From: a virus
Length of the DNA stretch: 64,000 bases
Strand: one strand, 5' to 3'
Virus record (IMG/VR): IMGVR_UViG_3300028384_001500
Coordinates: 172,653-236,652 of that record
The position numbers were made by a program, and so were the translations under genes. Every line of letters begins with the position of its first letter. Position 1 is the first letter of the stretch. Shown one piece after another: positions 30,789-39,459 of this stretch. Under the pieces are notes generated by a model, which did not search any database, was not told the origin of the DNA, and saw nothing but the letters and a program-made list of their open reading frames with translations.

Positions 30789-31972
30789 TTTTCTAAGTAC
30801 TCGCTCAAAAGATTATTATATTTATTAATAATTGCTGATCTATTGTAATTAAATCTTACATCCTTCATTAACAATTTGGCATTTTGTTTTGCAGATTGGT
30901 AGTCATCTTTTATTTTTCGAATTTCTTTTTTAAAGCTTTCTTCTTTAGGGTTTGCCCATTTAAACCCTTCTTTAAACACCCTATTATCTATTTTAGACTT
31001 TTGTATTTCAACCAAATCGTAATCAACTACTCCAAAATATTTTTTATTTAAAAATTCTAAATGTCCTGACCATCCTGTTGCAATAATTGGGATTCCAGAA
31101 GCAGCAGCCTCTACTAAAGGTAGTCCGTAACCTTCTCCTCTTGTTGCTGTGGCATAGCATTTAACGTAACGATGATTGAAAAGTGCAGACATTTCTTCTT
31201 TTTGCATATTACCATGAACTAGTTTAATTTTAGGGTGGCTAGGTAATTGATGTGCCTCTTTAAAAGATCTTAAGTAATCTATACACATTTTTTTATCTAC
31301 AGTCGACCCTTTTCCAAAACTAGTCTTAAGAATGATTTCTACATTTTCGTCGTCTTTAAATTCTTCACACGTCCATTTAATTGTATTTAGAATATTTTTT
31401 CTATCATTTTCAGGTATTTGACTTGTTAACGTTCCTACCATTAAGACATTAAACTTATTACTAATTTTTTTAAATCTATCATCATTTAGTATTTTATCAT
31501 TAAGACTTTTATTAGTTAAAACTGGATTAAACCACTCTTGTATGACAGAAAGTTTTGTGGTAACTATTCCTGATCTCTTAAGTACATTTTTTGTAAATGT
31601 TGAGGGTACAATTACATGATCCATGCTATTACATTTATCAACCCATTCCGGAGAACACTTGTCAGTTTCTACTAGCGCAGTCACACCAATGTTAAATTTT
31701 CCCAAAGAAGTATCCCACTCATCAGGAAGCTGAACTTGAATTGACATGTCTATTTCATTTTTATTAAAGGGTTTAGACTTAGCCATTATTCTTTTTACTA
31801 TTCCATTTTCTTCTTTTTCATCAATTATCCAACTTGTCCTTCCCCACTGGAGACACTCAACAATCAAGTCTATATCTTCTCTTCCATCTAACCAATCAAA
31901 TATTTGGCGTGAATGTACCCCGTAACCACTATTTGTGAGTAAAGGTGCTCTTAAAAGTATCTTTTTCATCAT
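30785..31972 (-). CDS. Glycosyltransferase, GT-B fold (GT4-like)
   Basis: A 395-residue GT-B glycosyltransferase that would transfer a sugar from a nucleotide donor. The C-terminal donor-binding half shows NVLMVGTLTSQIPENDRKNI (start of the second Rossmann domain) and the family signature RGEGYGLPLVEAAASGIPII followed by ATGWSGHLEF, with the paired acidic positions of GT4 enzymes. The N terminus, NSGYGVHSRQIFDWL, is a typical acceptor-domain start. The acceptor and sugar cannot be read from sequence. It overlaps the next glycosyltransferase (31969..33219) by 4 bases, and both belong to the glycan island. Confidence 0.8.
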   Translation of the reverse strand: MMKKILLRAPLLTNSGYGVHSRQIFDWLDGREDIDLIVECLQWGRTSWIIDEKEENGIVKRIMAKSKPFNKNEIDMSIQVQLPDEWDTSLGKFNIGVTALVETDKCSPEWVDKCNSMDHVIVPSTFTKNVLKRSGIVTTKLSVIQEWFNPVLTNKSLNDKILNDDRFKKISNKFNVLMVGTLTSQIPENDRKNILNTIKWTCEEFKDDENVEIILKTSFGKGSTVDKKMCIDYLRSFKEAHQLPSHPKIKLVHGNMQKEEMSALFNHRYVKCYATATRGEGYGLPLVEAAASGIPIIATGWSGHLEFLNKKYFGVVDYDLVEIQKSKIDNRVFKEGFKWANPKEESFKKEIRKIKDDYQSAKQNAKLLMKDVRFNYNRSAIINKYNNLLSEYLEK

Positions 31973-33219
31973 AATTCCTCAATATCCCAGTGCTTTTTAT
32001 TTTTAAAGCGATTAATTGTTTTTATCATTGAGTCATGCCACTTATCAATTGTATCTTGGTATTTAAACTCAAAGTCAGCATAATCTTTTACTTTCTTAGA
32101 AAGTTTAACTTTTTCACTTTCTGGCAGTTGATAAATTTTCATCATTGCATCTGCGAACGTTTCTATCGATGTGTAGTCTTCATAGATATATGGGACAGAT
32201 TGGCTCCCTACAAGCGTTTTAAGTTCTACTTCACAAGCAACACCGTTATGACTTCCGTCTCTATAATCCTCAACTTGTCTAGTAAGCCCACCTGTTTTTG
32301 GTGCAATAATAGGAGTTCCTGTCATCATAGACTCTAGAGTTGCTAACCCAAAGCCTTCAGCGTAAGACGTGTTTATGCAAAAATCAGAAATATTATAAAG
32401 AACGTTCATTTTTTCAAATTCAATTCTGTCTCTAGAAAAGAAAACATGATCTTGAATGTTTAGCATTTCTGTAACTTTAAACAAATTAGGACCTTCATTG
32501 TCGTTAGGTTCAGTATGCATAATTAGCGTTGCTTTTTGATGACCTTCTTTTTCTTGTAGTTTATCTAAAAACGTCTTCCAAGCAACAAGAAGATCAGAGG
32601 GTCTTTTTCTTTTAGCGTTTCTATTGACCCATATTCCAACAAAATGATCTTTTCTATCGATACCTAAAAGTGATGATTTGTGAGTTTGAATATTATCATT
32701 TGACATTTTATAAAATAAGCTATCAGGCAGGGAGTGCGGAATAAAGTTAGTTTTTTCTGGATAAGTGTCTTTTAACATTGTATAGGTCATATGACTATGA
32801 CAGTTAATTAAATCAGTTGCCTGATAATAGCTATCATTAAATTTTGGGTATGGATAATTATCCCAAACATGCCACCAGACAATCGGACAAATTTTTCTAA
32901 CTTCATCTTCAATTTCAAATAGCCAAGTAAAAAATCTTGGATCAGTAAAAATAAAAAGAACATCTGGTTTTTCAGTTGCCAATGTTACCCTAATTAAGTC
33001 TGGACTTCCAAAACCATCTATAGGCTTAATAATAAAGTCTTCGTTAACAACGACTGTTCTATAGTCATTGTGCTTTAAAGCTGCTCCAAACTGTCTAAAA
33101 GACCAGCAGTCTTTTTTTAAAAGACCCTCTATTAAATGCCTTGTTTGTGTACCTACACCACTCGTTGAGAGTGCATGATCTGACAAGACTAAAACTTTAT
33201 ATTTGCCATCTTCTGTCAT
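31969..33219 (-). CDS. Glycosyltransferase, GT-B fold (GT4-like)
   Basis: A 416-residue GT-B glycosyltransferase, paralogous in architecture to its downstream neighbour. The N terminus reads VLVLSDHALSTSGVGTQTRH (first Rossmann strand and loop). Later motifs are FVGIWVNRNAKRKRPSDLLV and INTSYAEGFGLATLESMMTG followed by TPIIAPKTGG, the donor-nucleotide signature. The start ATG at 33219 has GAGGAA upstream, and the 55-base gap before it holds an AT-rich TATAAT-like segment that may be a promoter. Sugar specificity is unknown. Confidence 0.8.
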   Translation of the reverse strand: MTEDGKYKVLVLSDHALSTSGVGTQTRHLIEGLLKKDCWSFRQFGAALKHNDYRTVVVNEDFIIKPIDGFGSPDLIRVTLATEKPDVLFIFTDPRFFTWLFEIEDEVRKICPIVWWHVWDNYPYPKFNDSYYQATDLINCHSHMTYTMLKDTYPEKTNFIPHSLPDSLFYKMSNDNIQTHKSSLLGIDRKDHFVGIWVNRNAKRKRPSDLLVAWKTFLDKLQEKEGHQKATLIMHTEPNDNEGPNLFKVTEMLNIQDHVFFSRDRIEFEKMNVLYNISDFCINTSYAEGFGLATLESMMTGTPIIAPKTGGLTRQVEDYRDGSHNGVACEVELKTLVGSQSVPYIYEDYTSIETFADAMMKIYQLPESEKVKLSKKVKDYADFEFKYQDTIDKWHDSMIKTINRFKNKKHWDIEEL

Positions 33220-33274
33220 AAATAATAATTCCTCTTTCTTGTTATAATATTATATCTAGTAATAAAAAAGTAAA

Positions 33275-34123
33275 CTATTTACAATGTTCAGTTTCAAAAA
33301 ACGGACAAAACTTACAACTATTTCTATTTTTAAGATAGAGGCCCCTTCTAACAGTTTTAATCATGCTTCTCATAAGCTTCATCCCTTTTTCATATGTCTT
33401 AGGCCCTACAGATACTTTTACGATATCACATACTTTTCCGGGTTTGGCACCTCTTTTAAGAAGAACAAATGCACATCGAACATCTTTTAGGTTAATTCCG
33501 TGCTTTTTTGCCCAAAAATGCTTATAGAGGATTAGCTGAGCAGTCATCCCTAAATCTTGTTTTTTATCTCTCCTCCAACCGTATGCTCCTGCCGTTTTCC
33601 AGTCAATGATCCAGTATTCGTGACCTTTGCCGCGCTTTTTAGGAACTTTGAGAATTCCATCAACAAAGCCTTTAAAGTTAAGTGGTTTATCTAATCCTTC
33701 AATAGGCTCGTAGAGCTCCTCTTCTGCTTTAAAACATTCCCACCCAGGAAACTCTTTGTCTAGAAAGCTGTTAACTTCATCCCACATGTTATTGGCCCAC
33801 TGTTCCCAAGTTTCAACCGGTTCGTGTTTATACCAACCAGGCTGCTTTGAATACCACTCCTCGTTCTCAAATCCAGCTTTCTCCCAGCTTTCTTTCATAA
33901 CCCCTAGTATTTTATCACGGTCAATATCACGTCCCTCTAAAAGACTTTCGCAACCTTCGTGCACAGCTGTTCCAAAGTGAAGATATGGACTGTCTTGGAA
34001 AGTGTCAATTTTATCAATATAGACTAATTTGTGTCTGTAGCTACACTCTTTCCATTGTTTAATCTCTGAAAAAGATACGTGGGGTTTTCCGTTAGGAAAG
34101 CTTGGAGTTTTATTATCACTCAT
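33275..34123 (-). CDS. PD-(D/E)XK nuclease, Cas4/RecB-like with probable Fe-S cluster
   Basis: A 282-residue nuclease of the PD-(D/E)XK superfamily. It shows FSEIKQWKECSYRHKL at residues 18-33, FGTAVHEGCESLLEG near 50, FKGFVDGILKV (metal-binding Asp) and EYWIIDWKTAG (D-x-K catalytic core). Cys27 plus three C-terminal cysteines (270, 273 and 281, CKFCPFFETEHC) match the 4Fe-4S arrangement of Cas4 and AddB-type exonucleases. It probably processes DNA ends during phage recombination or replication. A good AAAGGAG precedes the ATG. It stands alone between glycan genes, with gaps of about 50 bases on both sides, and no cas genes are nearby. Confidence 0.75.
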   Translation of the reverse strand: MSDNKTPSFPNGKPHVSFSEIKQWKECSYRHKLVYIDKIDTFQDSPYLHFGTAVHEGCESLLEGRDIDRDKILGVMKESWEKAGFENEEWYSKQPGWYKHEPVETWEQWANNMWDEVNSFLDKEFPGWECFKAEEELYEPIEGLDKPLNFKGFVDGILKVPKKRGKGHEYWIIDWKTAGAYGWRRDKKQDLGMTAQLILYKHFWAKKHGINLKDVRCAFVLLKRGAKPGKVCDIVKVSVGPKTYEKGMKLMRSMIKTVRRGLYLKNRNSCKFCPFFETEHCK

Positions 34124-34172
34124 TTTTGCTCCTTTTTATTTTCTATAATACTAAGAAATGCAAAAATTTACA

Positions 34173-35045
34173 CTAATCAATGCTTATAGCTCGACCTTTC
34201 ATTTTTTCCCAATCTCTGTTGTTTCTAATTAAGGAGTTGTAATTTTCTACTTCTTGCAAGAACGATAACGAACCAAAGGTGTTGTTGTCCTTGCCAAACT
34301 TAATCATTGCGGATAGATCTTTTGGTAAACAGTGTCCACCAAAACCCATGTCACCATCTGGCCCGGGTACCATCATATGACTATTTCCAATCCTAGGATC
34401 TAAAAGTGCTAAAAATTTAACAGTATTATAATCTAACCCTATTGATTTGCAAATATTGTGCATTTGATTTGCAAAAATTACTTTTGTTGCAAGAAAACAA
34501 TTAATAAAATATTTGCACATTTCAGCTTCATCAGCTTTGACTATTTGTATTGTTACATTTTCCTTAAATGCTTTTTTAAACATTTTTTTAACTTTTTTAC
34601 CTTCAAAACTTACTCGAGTGTTGTCGTAATTAGGTACACCAATTATAATTCTATTTTGATTTTTAAAGTCTTCAAAAGAATTAGCTTCAGTTAAAAACTC
34701 TGGGCTAAATAATACCTTCATATCTTTGTATTTTGAATTAATTCTATTTGTTGTTCCAGGTGGTACAGTTGATTTAATAATTAATATTGGGAACGTTTTT
34801 GTTTTACAGCATTCATTATATACTTTGTCGATTACTGACTCTAAAATTCTCGTATCACAACTTCCATCAATTCTCATTGGTGTAGGTACACATATAAAAA
34901 TAACATTTGAACGATTGCAAACTTCTTTGTGAGTTGAATTGCATTTATCTTTATCTAGATCATATGTTAATATATCATAATGGTTTTTTAATCCTTCCTT
35001 TATTGCAGATCCAACAAAACCTTGCCCAATTATTCCAATATTCAT
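34173..35045 (-). CDS. UDP-glucose/GDP-mannose dehydrogenase family, short form lacking C-terminal domain
   Basis: Nucleotide-sugar dehydrogenase that would oxidise a UDP- or GDP-hexose to the uronate with NAD. It has NIGIIGQGFVGSAI (dinucleotide-binding loop at the N terminus), IFICVPTP, IIKSTVPPGTT, VLFSPEFLTE and GFGGHCLPKD with the catalytic Cys239. I start it at the ATG at 35045, which overlaps the upstream TGA as ATGA; an upstream in-frame ATG at 35066 would add 7 residues. At 290 residues it lacks the roughly 100-residue C-terminal UDP-binding domain of typical 390-440-residue enzymes, so it may be specialised or dependent on a partner. Confidence 0.8.
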   Translation of the reverse strand: MNIGIIGQGFVGSAIKEGLKNHYDILTYDLDKDKCNSTHKEVCNRSNVIFICVPTPMRIDGSCDTRILESVIDKVYNECCKTKTFPILIIKSTVPPGTTNRINSKYKDMKVLFSPEFLTEANSFEDFKNQNRIIIGVPNYDNTRVSFEGKKVKKMFKKAFKENVTIQIVKADEAEMCKYFINCFLATKVIFANQMHNICKSIGLDYNTVKFLALLDPRIGNSHMMVPGPDGDMGFGGHCLPKDLSAMIKFGKDNNTFGSLSFLQEVENYNSLIRNNRDWEKMKGRAISID

Positions 35046-35608
35046 TTTTTTGATTTCCCTATCCAAGGATATATAATTTCTTTATAAACTTTAATATCAT
35101 TTTTAATTAAGAAATTATATATTTTTTCTTCTTTTTTTTCTTCAGTTAAATGTATTAACAAAAAGTTTTCTTTGTCTTTAAAGTAGTCTCTTACTTCCAT
35201 TTCATATTTTTCAAAAGCAATTTTAAGTTGTTTTTCATTAAAAGAGGTTGTTCCGTATACTTTTTCTCTAAGATATCCTTTCATAGTCTCTTTTTTAGGT
35301 TCTGGTCTAATACTAATGTGTTTTTTGTATGACCTTATCCAACTTTCATAGTCTCTAAATGTGTGTATGAAGACAGAATCAAAGGCTTGATCCAACTCTT
35401 TATAAATTGTACAAACCTGTATATCAGACATGCCATCGATTTTGTAAATATTTTTTAGGTTTTCTGTTGATGGTTTTTTTATCGCTTGATTTATAAGATC
35501 ATTGTTGATTGGGTAGTGAAGTATATTTAAGCAGCAAGAATTATTTAAAAAACTAGTCATACTTTTAGTACTTGTTTTACTTAACCCAGTTATAAATACT
35601 TTTTTCAT
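35042..35608 (-). CDS. Sulfotransferase-like P-loop protein
   Basis: A 188-residue protein resembling the small sulfotransferase family. The N terminus KVFITGLSKTSTKSMTSFLN fits the PAPS 5'-phosphosulfate-binding loop, followed by an HYP segment, GMSDIQVCTIYKELDQAF and FIHTFRDYESWIRSYKKHIS, which fits the 3'-phosphate-binding motif with Arg and Ser. It would sulfate a glycan or other acceptor using host PAPS. Another P-loop enzyme remains possible. It is coupled to both neighbours: the upstream methyltransferase stop abuts its ATG, and the dehydrogenase start overlaps its stop. Confidence 0.6.
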   Translation of the reverse strand: MKKVFITGLSKTSTKSMTSFLNNSCCLNILHYPINNDLINQAIKKPSTENLKNIYKIDGMSDIQVCTIYKELDQAFDSVFIHTFRDYESWIRSYKKHISIRPEPKKETMKGYLREKVYGTTSFNEKQLKIAFEKYEMEVRDYFKDKENFLLIHLTEEKKEEKIYNFLIKNDIKVYKEIIYPWIGKSKK

Positions 35609-36259
35609 TTAAAACTTAATTCCTATTAAGACTTCTTTTTTACTTTTATTTATTTCTTGCGGTTTTGTTTTAATCTTTACGGACTTTACATCTCTGTTAA
35701 TTAGATTAACAATATCTTGAACATGACTTACATCTTCACTTTCAACATCTTTTTCAGTTACTTCTTTCATAATGTTGAAATGGGTTGGGTGCCCTTGTCT
35801 AGGCTCTTTTCCGGGAGGTAAGACTATATAAATGCCTAGTTTTGCTATAGATCCGGCAGACTCAAGAAATGAGTCAGGATCGATAATGTGTTCTAAACTA
35901 TGTCTAGAATAAATAATGTCAAATTCATTTTCTTTAAATGTATTAGAAATTTTAGCTGCGTCTAGTCTAATTATTCTAGGGGAAGGGTTGTCGTTAATAT
36001 CTACACCTTTTGCATCGATTCCGGAACTTATGAAAGATTGAAGCTCAGAATCATCTCTACACCCGATGCACAAAACACTTTTAATTTCTTTTTCAAAGAA
36101 TTCTCTCATAAAGCTTATATCTTCACTTCTACTTTTTTCTGACCTGGGGTCTTTAGTCAGTTGTATTTTTTCTTTAGTAGAATGCTTTTTTGACTCTAAC
36201 GTTAAAATGTTTTCAATTCTTACTTTTGATATATTTTTTGTTTCAAATAGTTTTTTCAC
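35609..36259 (-). CDS. SAM-dependent methyltransferase (class I)
   Basis: A 216-residue class I methyltransferase. It has VLCIGCRDDSELQSFISSGI (SAM-binding motif I region, residues about 66-86), AKGVDINDNPSPR (acidic residue after strand 2) and NEFDIIYSRHSLEHIIDPDS, typical of the Methyltransf_11 group. The start codon is GTG at 36259, preceded by AAAGGGA and overlapping the end of the upstream gene by 17 bases. Placed among glycosyltransferases, it probably O-methylates a sugar, but small-molecule or protein substrates cannot be excluded. Confidence 0.7.
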   Translation of the reverse strand: MKKLFETKNISKVRIENILTLESKKHSTKEKIQLTKDPRSEKSRSEDISFMREFFEKEIKSVLCIGCRDDSELQSFISSGIDAKGVDINDNPSPRIIRLDAAKISNTFKENEFDIIYSRHSLEHIIDPDSFLESAGSIAKLGIYIVLPPGKEPRQGHPTHFNIMKEVTEKDVESEDVSHVQDIVNLINRDVKSVKIKTKPQEINKSKKEVLIGIKF

Positions 36260-37151
36260 CTTTTATCCCTTTTTTAGTAGTATCTTTTAAAAAGCTTTTA
36301 TTGTTCTCTTTAAAGAAATTTAGTAATCTTTCACTCTGAAACAGCTGAGGTCTGTTAAATTTTTTATAAGTTTCTACTCTTTGTTCCAGTTTTTTAATTA
36401 CGTCTCCGTGCCATTTAAAATGATGGACAAAAAACCCATGCTTGTCTTTCATCATTTGATAAGCTGATTCGTTAAAGTCTTCTTGGTTATATTCTTTGTT
36501 GCTGTTGTTAGGTTCGCCTAAGATCTTTATAGATAGATCATTATTTGCTAAACATTGATTGCCGCCGTGAGAATAATTAACTTTGTCTCTTAGTTGATTG
36601 TGAATCTGGCCTGATCCGTTATTTGCTCTTAAGTATCCTTTGTAAGCCATTAATTTTACACCAGATATTCCAATTAATTTTGTTAAGTTAATTTTCTTCG
36701 GAAACTGGTTTTGTATATTATCATCACTAGATATTTTTTTAATTGAACCGTCTGAAGTTATTCTATCTATTAAATACCCTTGAATGGCATTAACACCAAT
36801 ATTGTCACAGTGATTTAAAATTTCACTTACGCCGGCAGGAAATTCATGGAATTCATCTGAGTCGGGATGAATTACCCAATCTTGGGACGTGACATGTTTG
36901 TTTAACATCATATGAACTCTTTGCCATTTTTCTTCGCTTTCGTATTCATAACACCAAATGTCTTTAGGAAAAATATTGTACTTGTTTAGTATTTTTAATC
37001 CTTTCTCTAAATTATCTCTATCTTTAAAAACATTTAATACAAAAAGAAAATTTTCAGGATTTATTCCTAGGTTCATGTAATGCTTAATAAAATGATCTAA
37101 TAAACCTAAGTCAAAGTCTAAACTAAAACAAGTTGCTAAATATACTTTCAT
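36243..37151 (-). CDS. Glycosyltransferase, GT2/GT92-like (GT-A fold)
   Basis: A 302-residue protein resembling GT-A enzymes of the Glyco_tranf_2_4 type. It opens MKVYLATCFSLDFDLGLLDH with FIKHYMNLGINPENFLFVLN, and has the metal-binding D-x-D as WVIHPDSDEFHEFPAG, followed by a C-terminal region rich in His and Trp (HGFFVHHFKWHGDVIKKLEQ). It overlaps the upstream GT-B gene by 4 bases (ATGA), so the two are translated together. The acceptor is unknown; a role in building the same glycan as its neighbours is inferred. Confidence 0.65.
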   Translation of the reverse strand: MKVYLATCFSLDFDLGLLDHFIKHYMNLGINPENFLFVLNVFKDRDNLEKGLKILNKYNIFPKDIWCYEYESEEKWQRVHMMLNKHVTSQDWVIHPDSDEFHEFPAGVSEILNHCDNIGVNAIQGYLIDRITSDGSIKKISSDDNIQNQFPKKINLTKLIGISGVKLMAYKGYLRANNGSGQIHNQLRDKVNYSHGGNQCLANNDLSIKILGEPNNSNKEYNQEDFNESAYQMMKDKHGFFVHHFKWHGDVIKKLEQRVETYKKFNRPQLFQSERLLNFFKENNKSFLKDTTKKGIKGEKTI

Positions 37152-38104
37152 CTTCTAACCTCTTTTAAAATATCGTAATATGAATTAACACATTTTACAA
37201 AATGCGAAACATTTTTGCCTTTTTTTCTATTGCTAAATTCTTTTTGTATTGCTATTTCTTTTGTCTTGCTGAAATCCACGTTAGGAGGTTTATAAAGCGC
37301 ACAAGGCTTCATATCCCATTCATCTTCTAAAATCATAGTGCCGTTATCGACAATTTCATGTGTGCCACCCGTAGAAGAACAAATAATCTTACATCCAGCT
37401 GCCTGTGCGTCAATAACTACATTAGGACAATGATCTAAATAAGCTAAATGTACAAAAGTAGAAGATCTATGATAAAGTGCTAAAAGATTTTGGTATGACA
37501 ATTCCCCTAAAACGTATATTCTTTCACTCATAGATAAGTACTGTTTTGCTTCATCCATTCCTAAACTTCCCGCTATAGCAAAAACAGCTTCAGGAGGTGA
37601 ATGATCTAAAAAGTATAATATGTTTTGTAAAAGTCTTTTATGCGGCCTCCAAGAAGCTGCACACGACCAAACTTCTTTTTCTTTATTCCACGGCCACTGC
37701 ATTGTTTTGTAAGATTCAATTACTATTGGATGATTTACAATGTCAGGATCAGCAGCATTATGAACAACATGACCATTTTTATGAGGGCCAAACCAAGACT
37801 CAGTTAGTTTTTTATTAAAGTTTGACTGAAATATCACTGCATCAGCATTGTTATAAGCAAATCTAATTGGTGTGTTCTGTTGTTTAAAGTCCTGTTCGGA
37901 ATTAAAGTATATTCCATCTAACCTAAGGACCATAGGTTTAACCTTATGGGCTTGCTGTTGAATTACACAGAATTCAACGTCAGCATCTTCTTGACTACTT
38001 AAAGAAACCTTTTTGTCATTTACAAGTTTTGAAAAAAGCGTTCTTGTGAACTTATTAGGTCCGCTATTAGATTGCGGATTGAAATTGTGAGTAAATACTT
38101 TCAT
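37148..38104 (-). CDS. Glycosyltransferase, GT-B fold (GT4-like)
   Basis: A 318-residue GT-B glycosyltransferase, shorter than the other two. It starts VFTHNFNPQSNSGPNKFTRT. The donor domain opens VWSCAASWRPHKRLLQNILY, continues with RIYVLGELSYQNLLALYHRS, and carries the signature LDHCPNVVIDAQAAGCKIIC followed by SSTGGTHEIV. It is embedded in a chain of 4-base overlaps with the cupin gene upstream and the GT-A gene downstream. Which sugar it transfers is not deducible. Confidence 0.75.
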   Translation of the reverse strand: MKVFTHNFNPQSNSGPNKFTRTLFSKLVNDKKVSLSSQEDADVEFCVIQQQAHKVKPMVLRLDGIYFNSEQDFKQQNTPIRFAYNNADAVIFQSNFNKKLTESWFGPHKNGHVVHNAADPDIVNHPIVIESYKTMQWPWNKEKEVWSCAASWRPHKRLLQNILYFLDHSPPEAVFAIAGSLGMDEAKQYLSMSERIYVLGELSYQNLLALYHRSSTFVHLAYLDHCPNVVIDAQAAGCKIICSSTGGTHEIVDNGTMILEDEWDMKPCALYKPPNVDFSKTKEIAIQKEFSNRKKGKNVSHFVKCVNSYYDILKEVRR

Positions 38105-38439
38105 CTTTTATAATCATCTTTGAGTCTTACGACATCGTCTAGTTCAGGAGTACTTACTTCAAATACTTGTGTGAGAATTCCTTCTGGTGATCCAAATCGA
38201 TGGACTTGCCCAGGTTTAACATGATATGAAGTGCCCGGATTTAAAATTAATTTATTGTCATCTTTATCGCTTGTCCAGACGATTAGTTTACCCATTGTGA
38301 CATATATAGTTTCTTCTTTCTTTTGATGATACTGGAGACTTAATCGTTGTCCCGGTTTAATTGTTAAAACTTTACCTACGTATTTATCAGTTTCTGCCCA
38401 AACCTCTTCATGCCCCCATGGTTTTTCAACTTTTCTCAT
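38101..38439 (-). CDS. Mannose-6-phosphate isomerase type II-like cupin
   Basis: A 112-residue single-domain cupin matching the C-terminal isomerase part of bifunctional ManC/AlgA enzymes. It has VEKPWGHEEVWAETDKYVGK, LTIKPGQRLSLQYHQKKEET (metal-binding His and Glu), and YHVKPGQVHRFGSPEG with the last conserved His. It probably interconverts fructose-6-P and mannose-6-P, or a related sugar phosphate, to feed nucleotide-sugar supply. The guanylyltransferase half is absent. 4-base overlaps on both sides place it inside the glycan operon. Confidence 0.75.
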   Translation of the reverse strand: MRKVEKPWGHEEVWAETDKYVGKVLTIKPGQRLSLQYHQKKEETIYVTMGKLIVWTSDKDDNKLILNPGTSYHVKPGQVHRFGSPEGILTQVFEVSTPELDDVVRLKDDYKR

Positions 38440-39158
38440 TCTATTAACCCTCTTGATCTTACTAGCCTAATTGTGTCCATTTGATTTTTTTCTTTTTCCG
38501 GTCTAAATTTTAAAGAGTTTGAATTAATTCTGTACAGATAACATATTTCATTTAAGAATTTTCTATCTTTTGCAAGAAGTAACATAGGAAGATAAAGCGC
38601 TTGATCGTAACCTCTTTCAAACCAGTTACCATCTAAGTCTTTAAAGTTTTCTTCTTTAATTTTTTTAAATAAATTCACTTTAAAAGTTTTAAGATGTGAG
38701 CTTACCCATGGATAGTGATATGGATTAATTTTTTCTGGTAACTCTCTAGAGATATTCATACCGTTTATATCCCAGGAATGTGCTGTCCAAAGGGCATCTA
38801 ATTGAGGATTGTTGTCATACTCTTTAAGAATAAGATCAACAGTGTTTTCATTGCACAAGGCATCGTCGCCATCAAGAACTGCTATAATTTGCTCTGAAAA
38901 ATCATTATATCCGCTCAGATAATCATAAATACCCTTTAACGCAAATTTCTTATGATCATGATTAATAACAGTTACTCTTTCTTTTTCATCTGACAAAACA
39001 ATTTTATTAGCAATTTCAAAAGTATCATCATTTGACATGTCATTTAAAATGACCCATTCCCAATTTGGATTTAATTGCTCTTTTAGTGACTCATAACATT
39101 CTTTTAAATGAAAAGAAGCATTATAAGTCGGCGTAACAAAACATACTGTTTTTCTCAT
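38436..39158 (-). CDS. Glycosyltransferase family 2
   Basis: A 240-residue GT2 enzyme with the standard N-terminal nucleotide-binding start CFVTPTYNASFHLKECYESL, the NPNWEWVILNDMSNDDT segment and a metal-binding motif in IIAVLDGDDALCNENTVDL. A later GNWFERGYDQALYLPML holds the probable catalytic-base region. It overlaps the cupin by 4 bases and abuts the 99-residue coiled-coil gene upstream. As with the other transferases, donor and acceptor are unknown. Confidence 0.8.
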   Translation of the reverse strand: MRKTVCFVTPTYNASFHLKECYESLKEQLNPNWEWVILNDMSNDDTFEIANKIVLSDEKERVTVINHDHKKFALKGIYDYLSGYNDFSEQIIAVLDGDDALCNENTVDLILKEYDNNPQLDALWTAHSWDINGMNISRELPEKINPYHYPWVSSHLKTFKVNLFKKIKEENFKDLDGNWFERGYDQALYLPMLLLAKDRKFLNEICYLYRINSNSLKFRPEKEKNQMDTIRLVRSRGLIE

Positions 39159-39458
39159 TTATCTTCCTACTTTTGTTTTAGTTGAATCTTTAAGTGATCT
39201 AACTGATTCTTGAATAAAATCTCTTCTACTTTCTAACTCAGAAACGCTTCTTAAAATATGCAATGTATCTTCTTCTAAAGTTGCTACTATTGTTAAATCT
39301 GCTTTAAATGCGTCTTCTTCTAACTGTTCTACTAATCGATTAAGTTTTTCAGAAAGTGTTCTGCACTTTGTCCTAAGTTCAACGTCGCATTTGTTAAAAG
39401 ATTGCTGGCTTTGTATAAAAACCTGTGAAAAAACTTGGAATAAATTTTCTTGTTCCAT
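39159..39458 (-). CDS. Small coiled-coil protein of unknown function (99 aa)
   Basis: A 99-residue helical protein with heptad-like spacing (LSEKLNRLVEQLEEDAFKAD and HILRSVSELESRRDFIQESV). No motif or membrane segment is seen. The ATG at 39458 follows AAAGGAGTTAAT, a strong ribosome-binding site, and the gene sits 1 base from the large transferase upstream and directly abuts the GT2 gene. It might be a scaffold for the glycosylation enzymes or simply an unrelated small phage protein. Confidence 0.55.
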   Translation of the reverse strand: MEQENLFQVFSQVFIQSQQSFNKCDVELRTKCRTLSEKLNRLVEQLEEDAFKADLTIVATLEEDTLHILRSVSELESRRDFIQESVRSLKDSTKTKVGR

Positions 39459-39459
39459 A

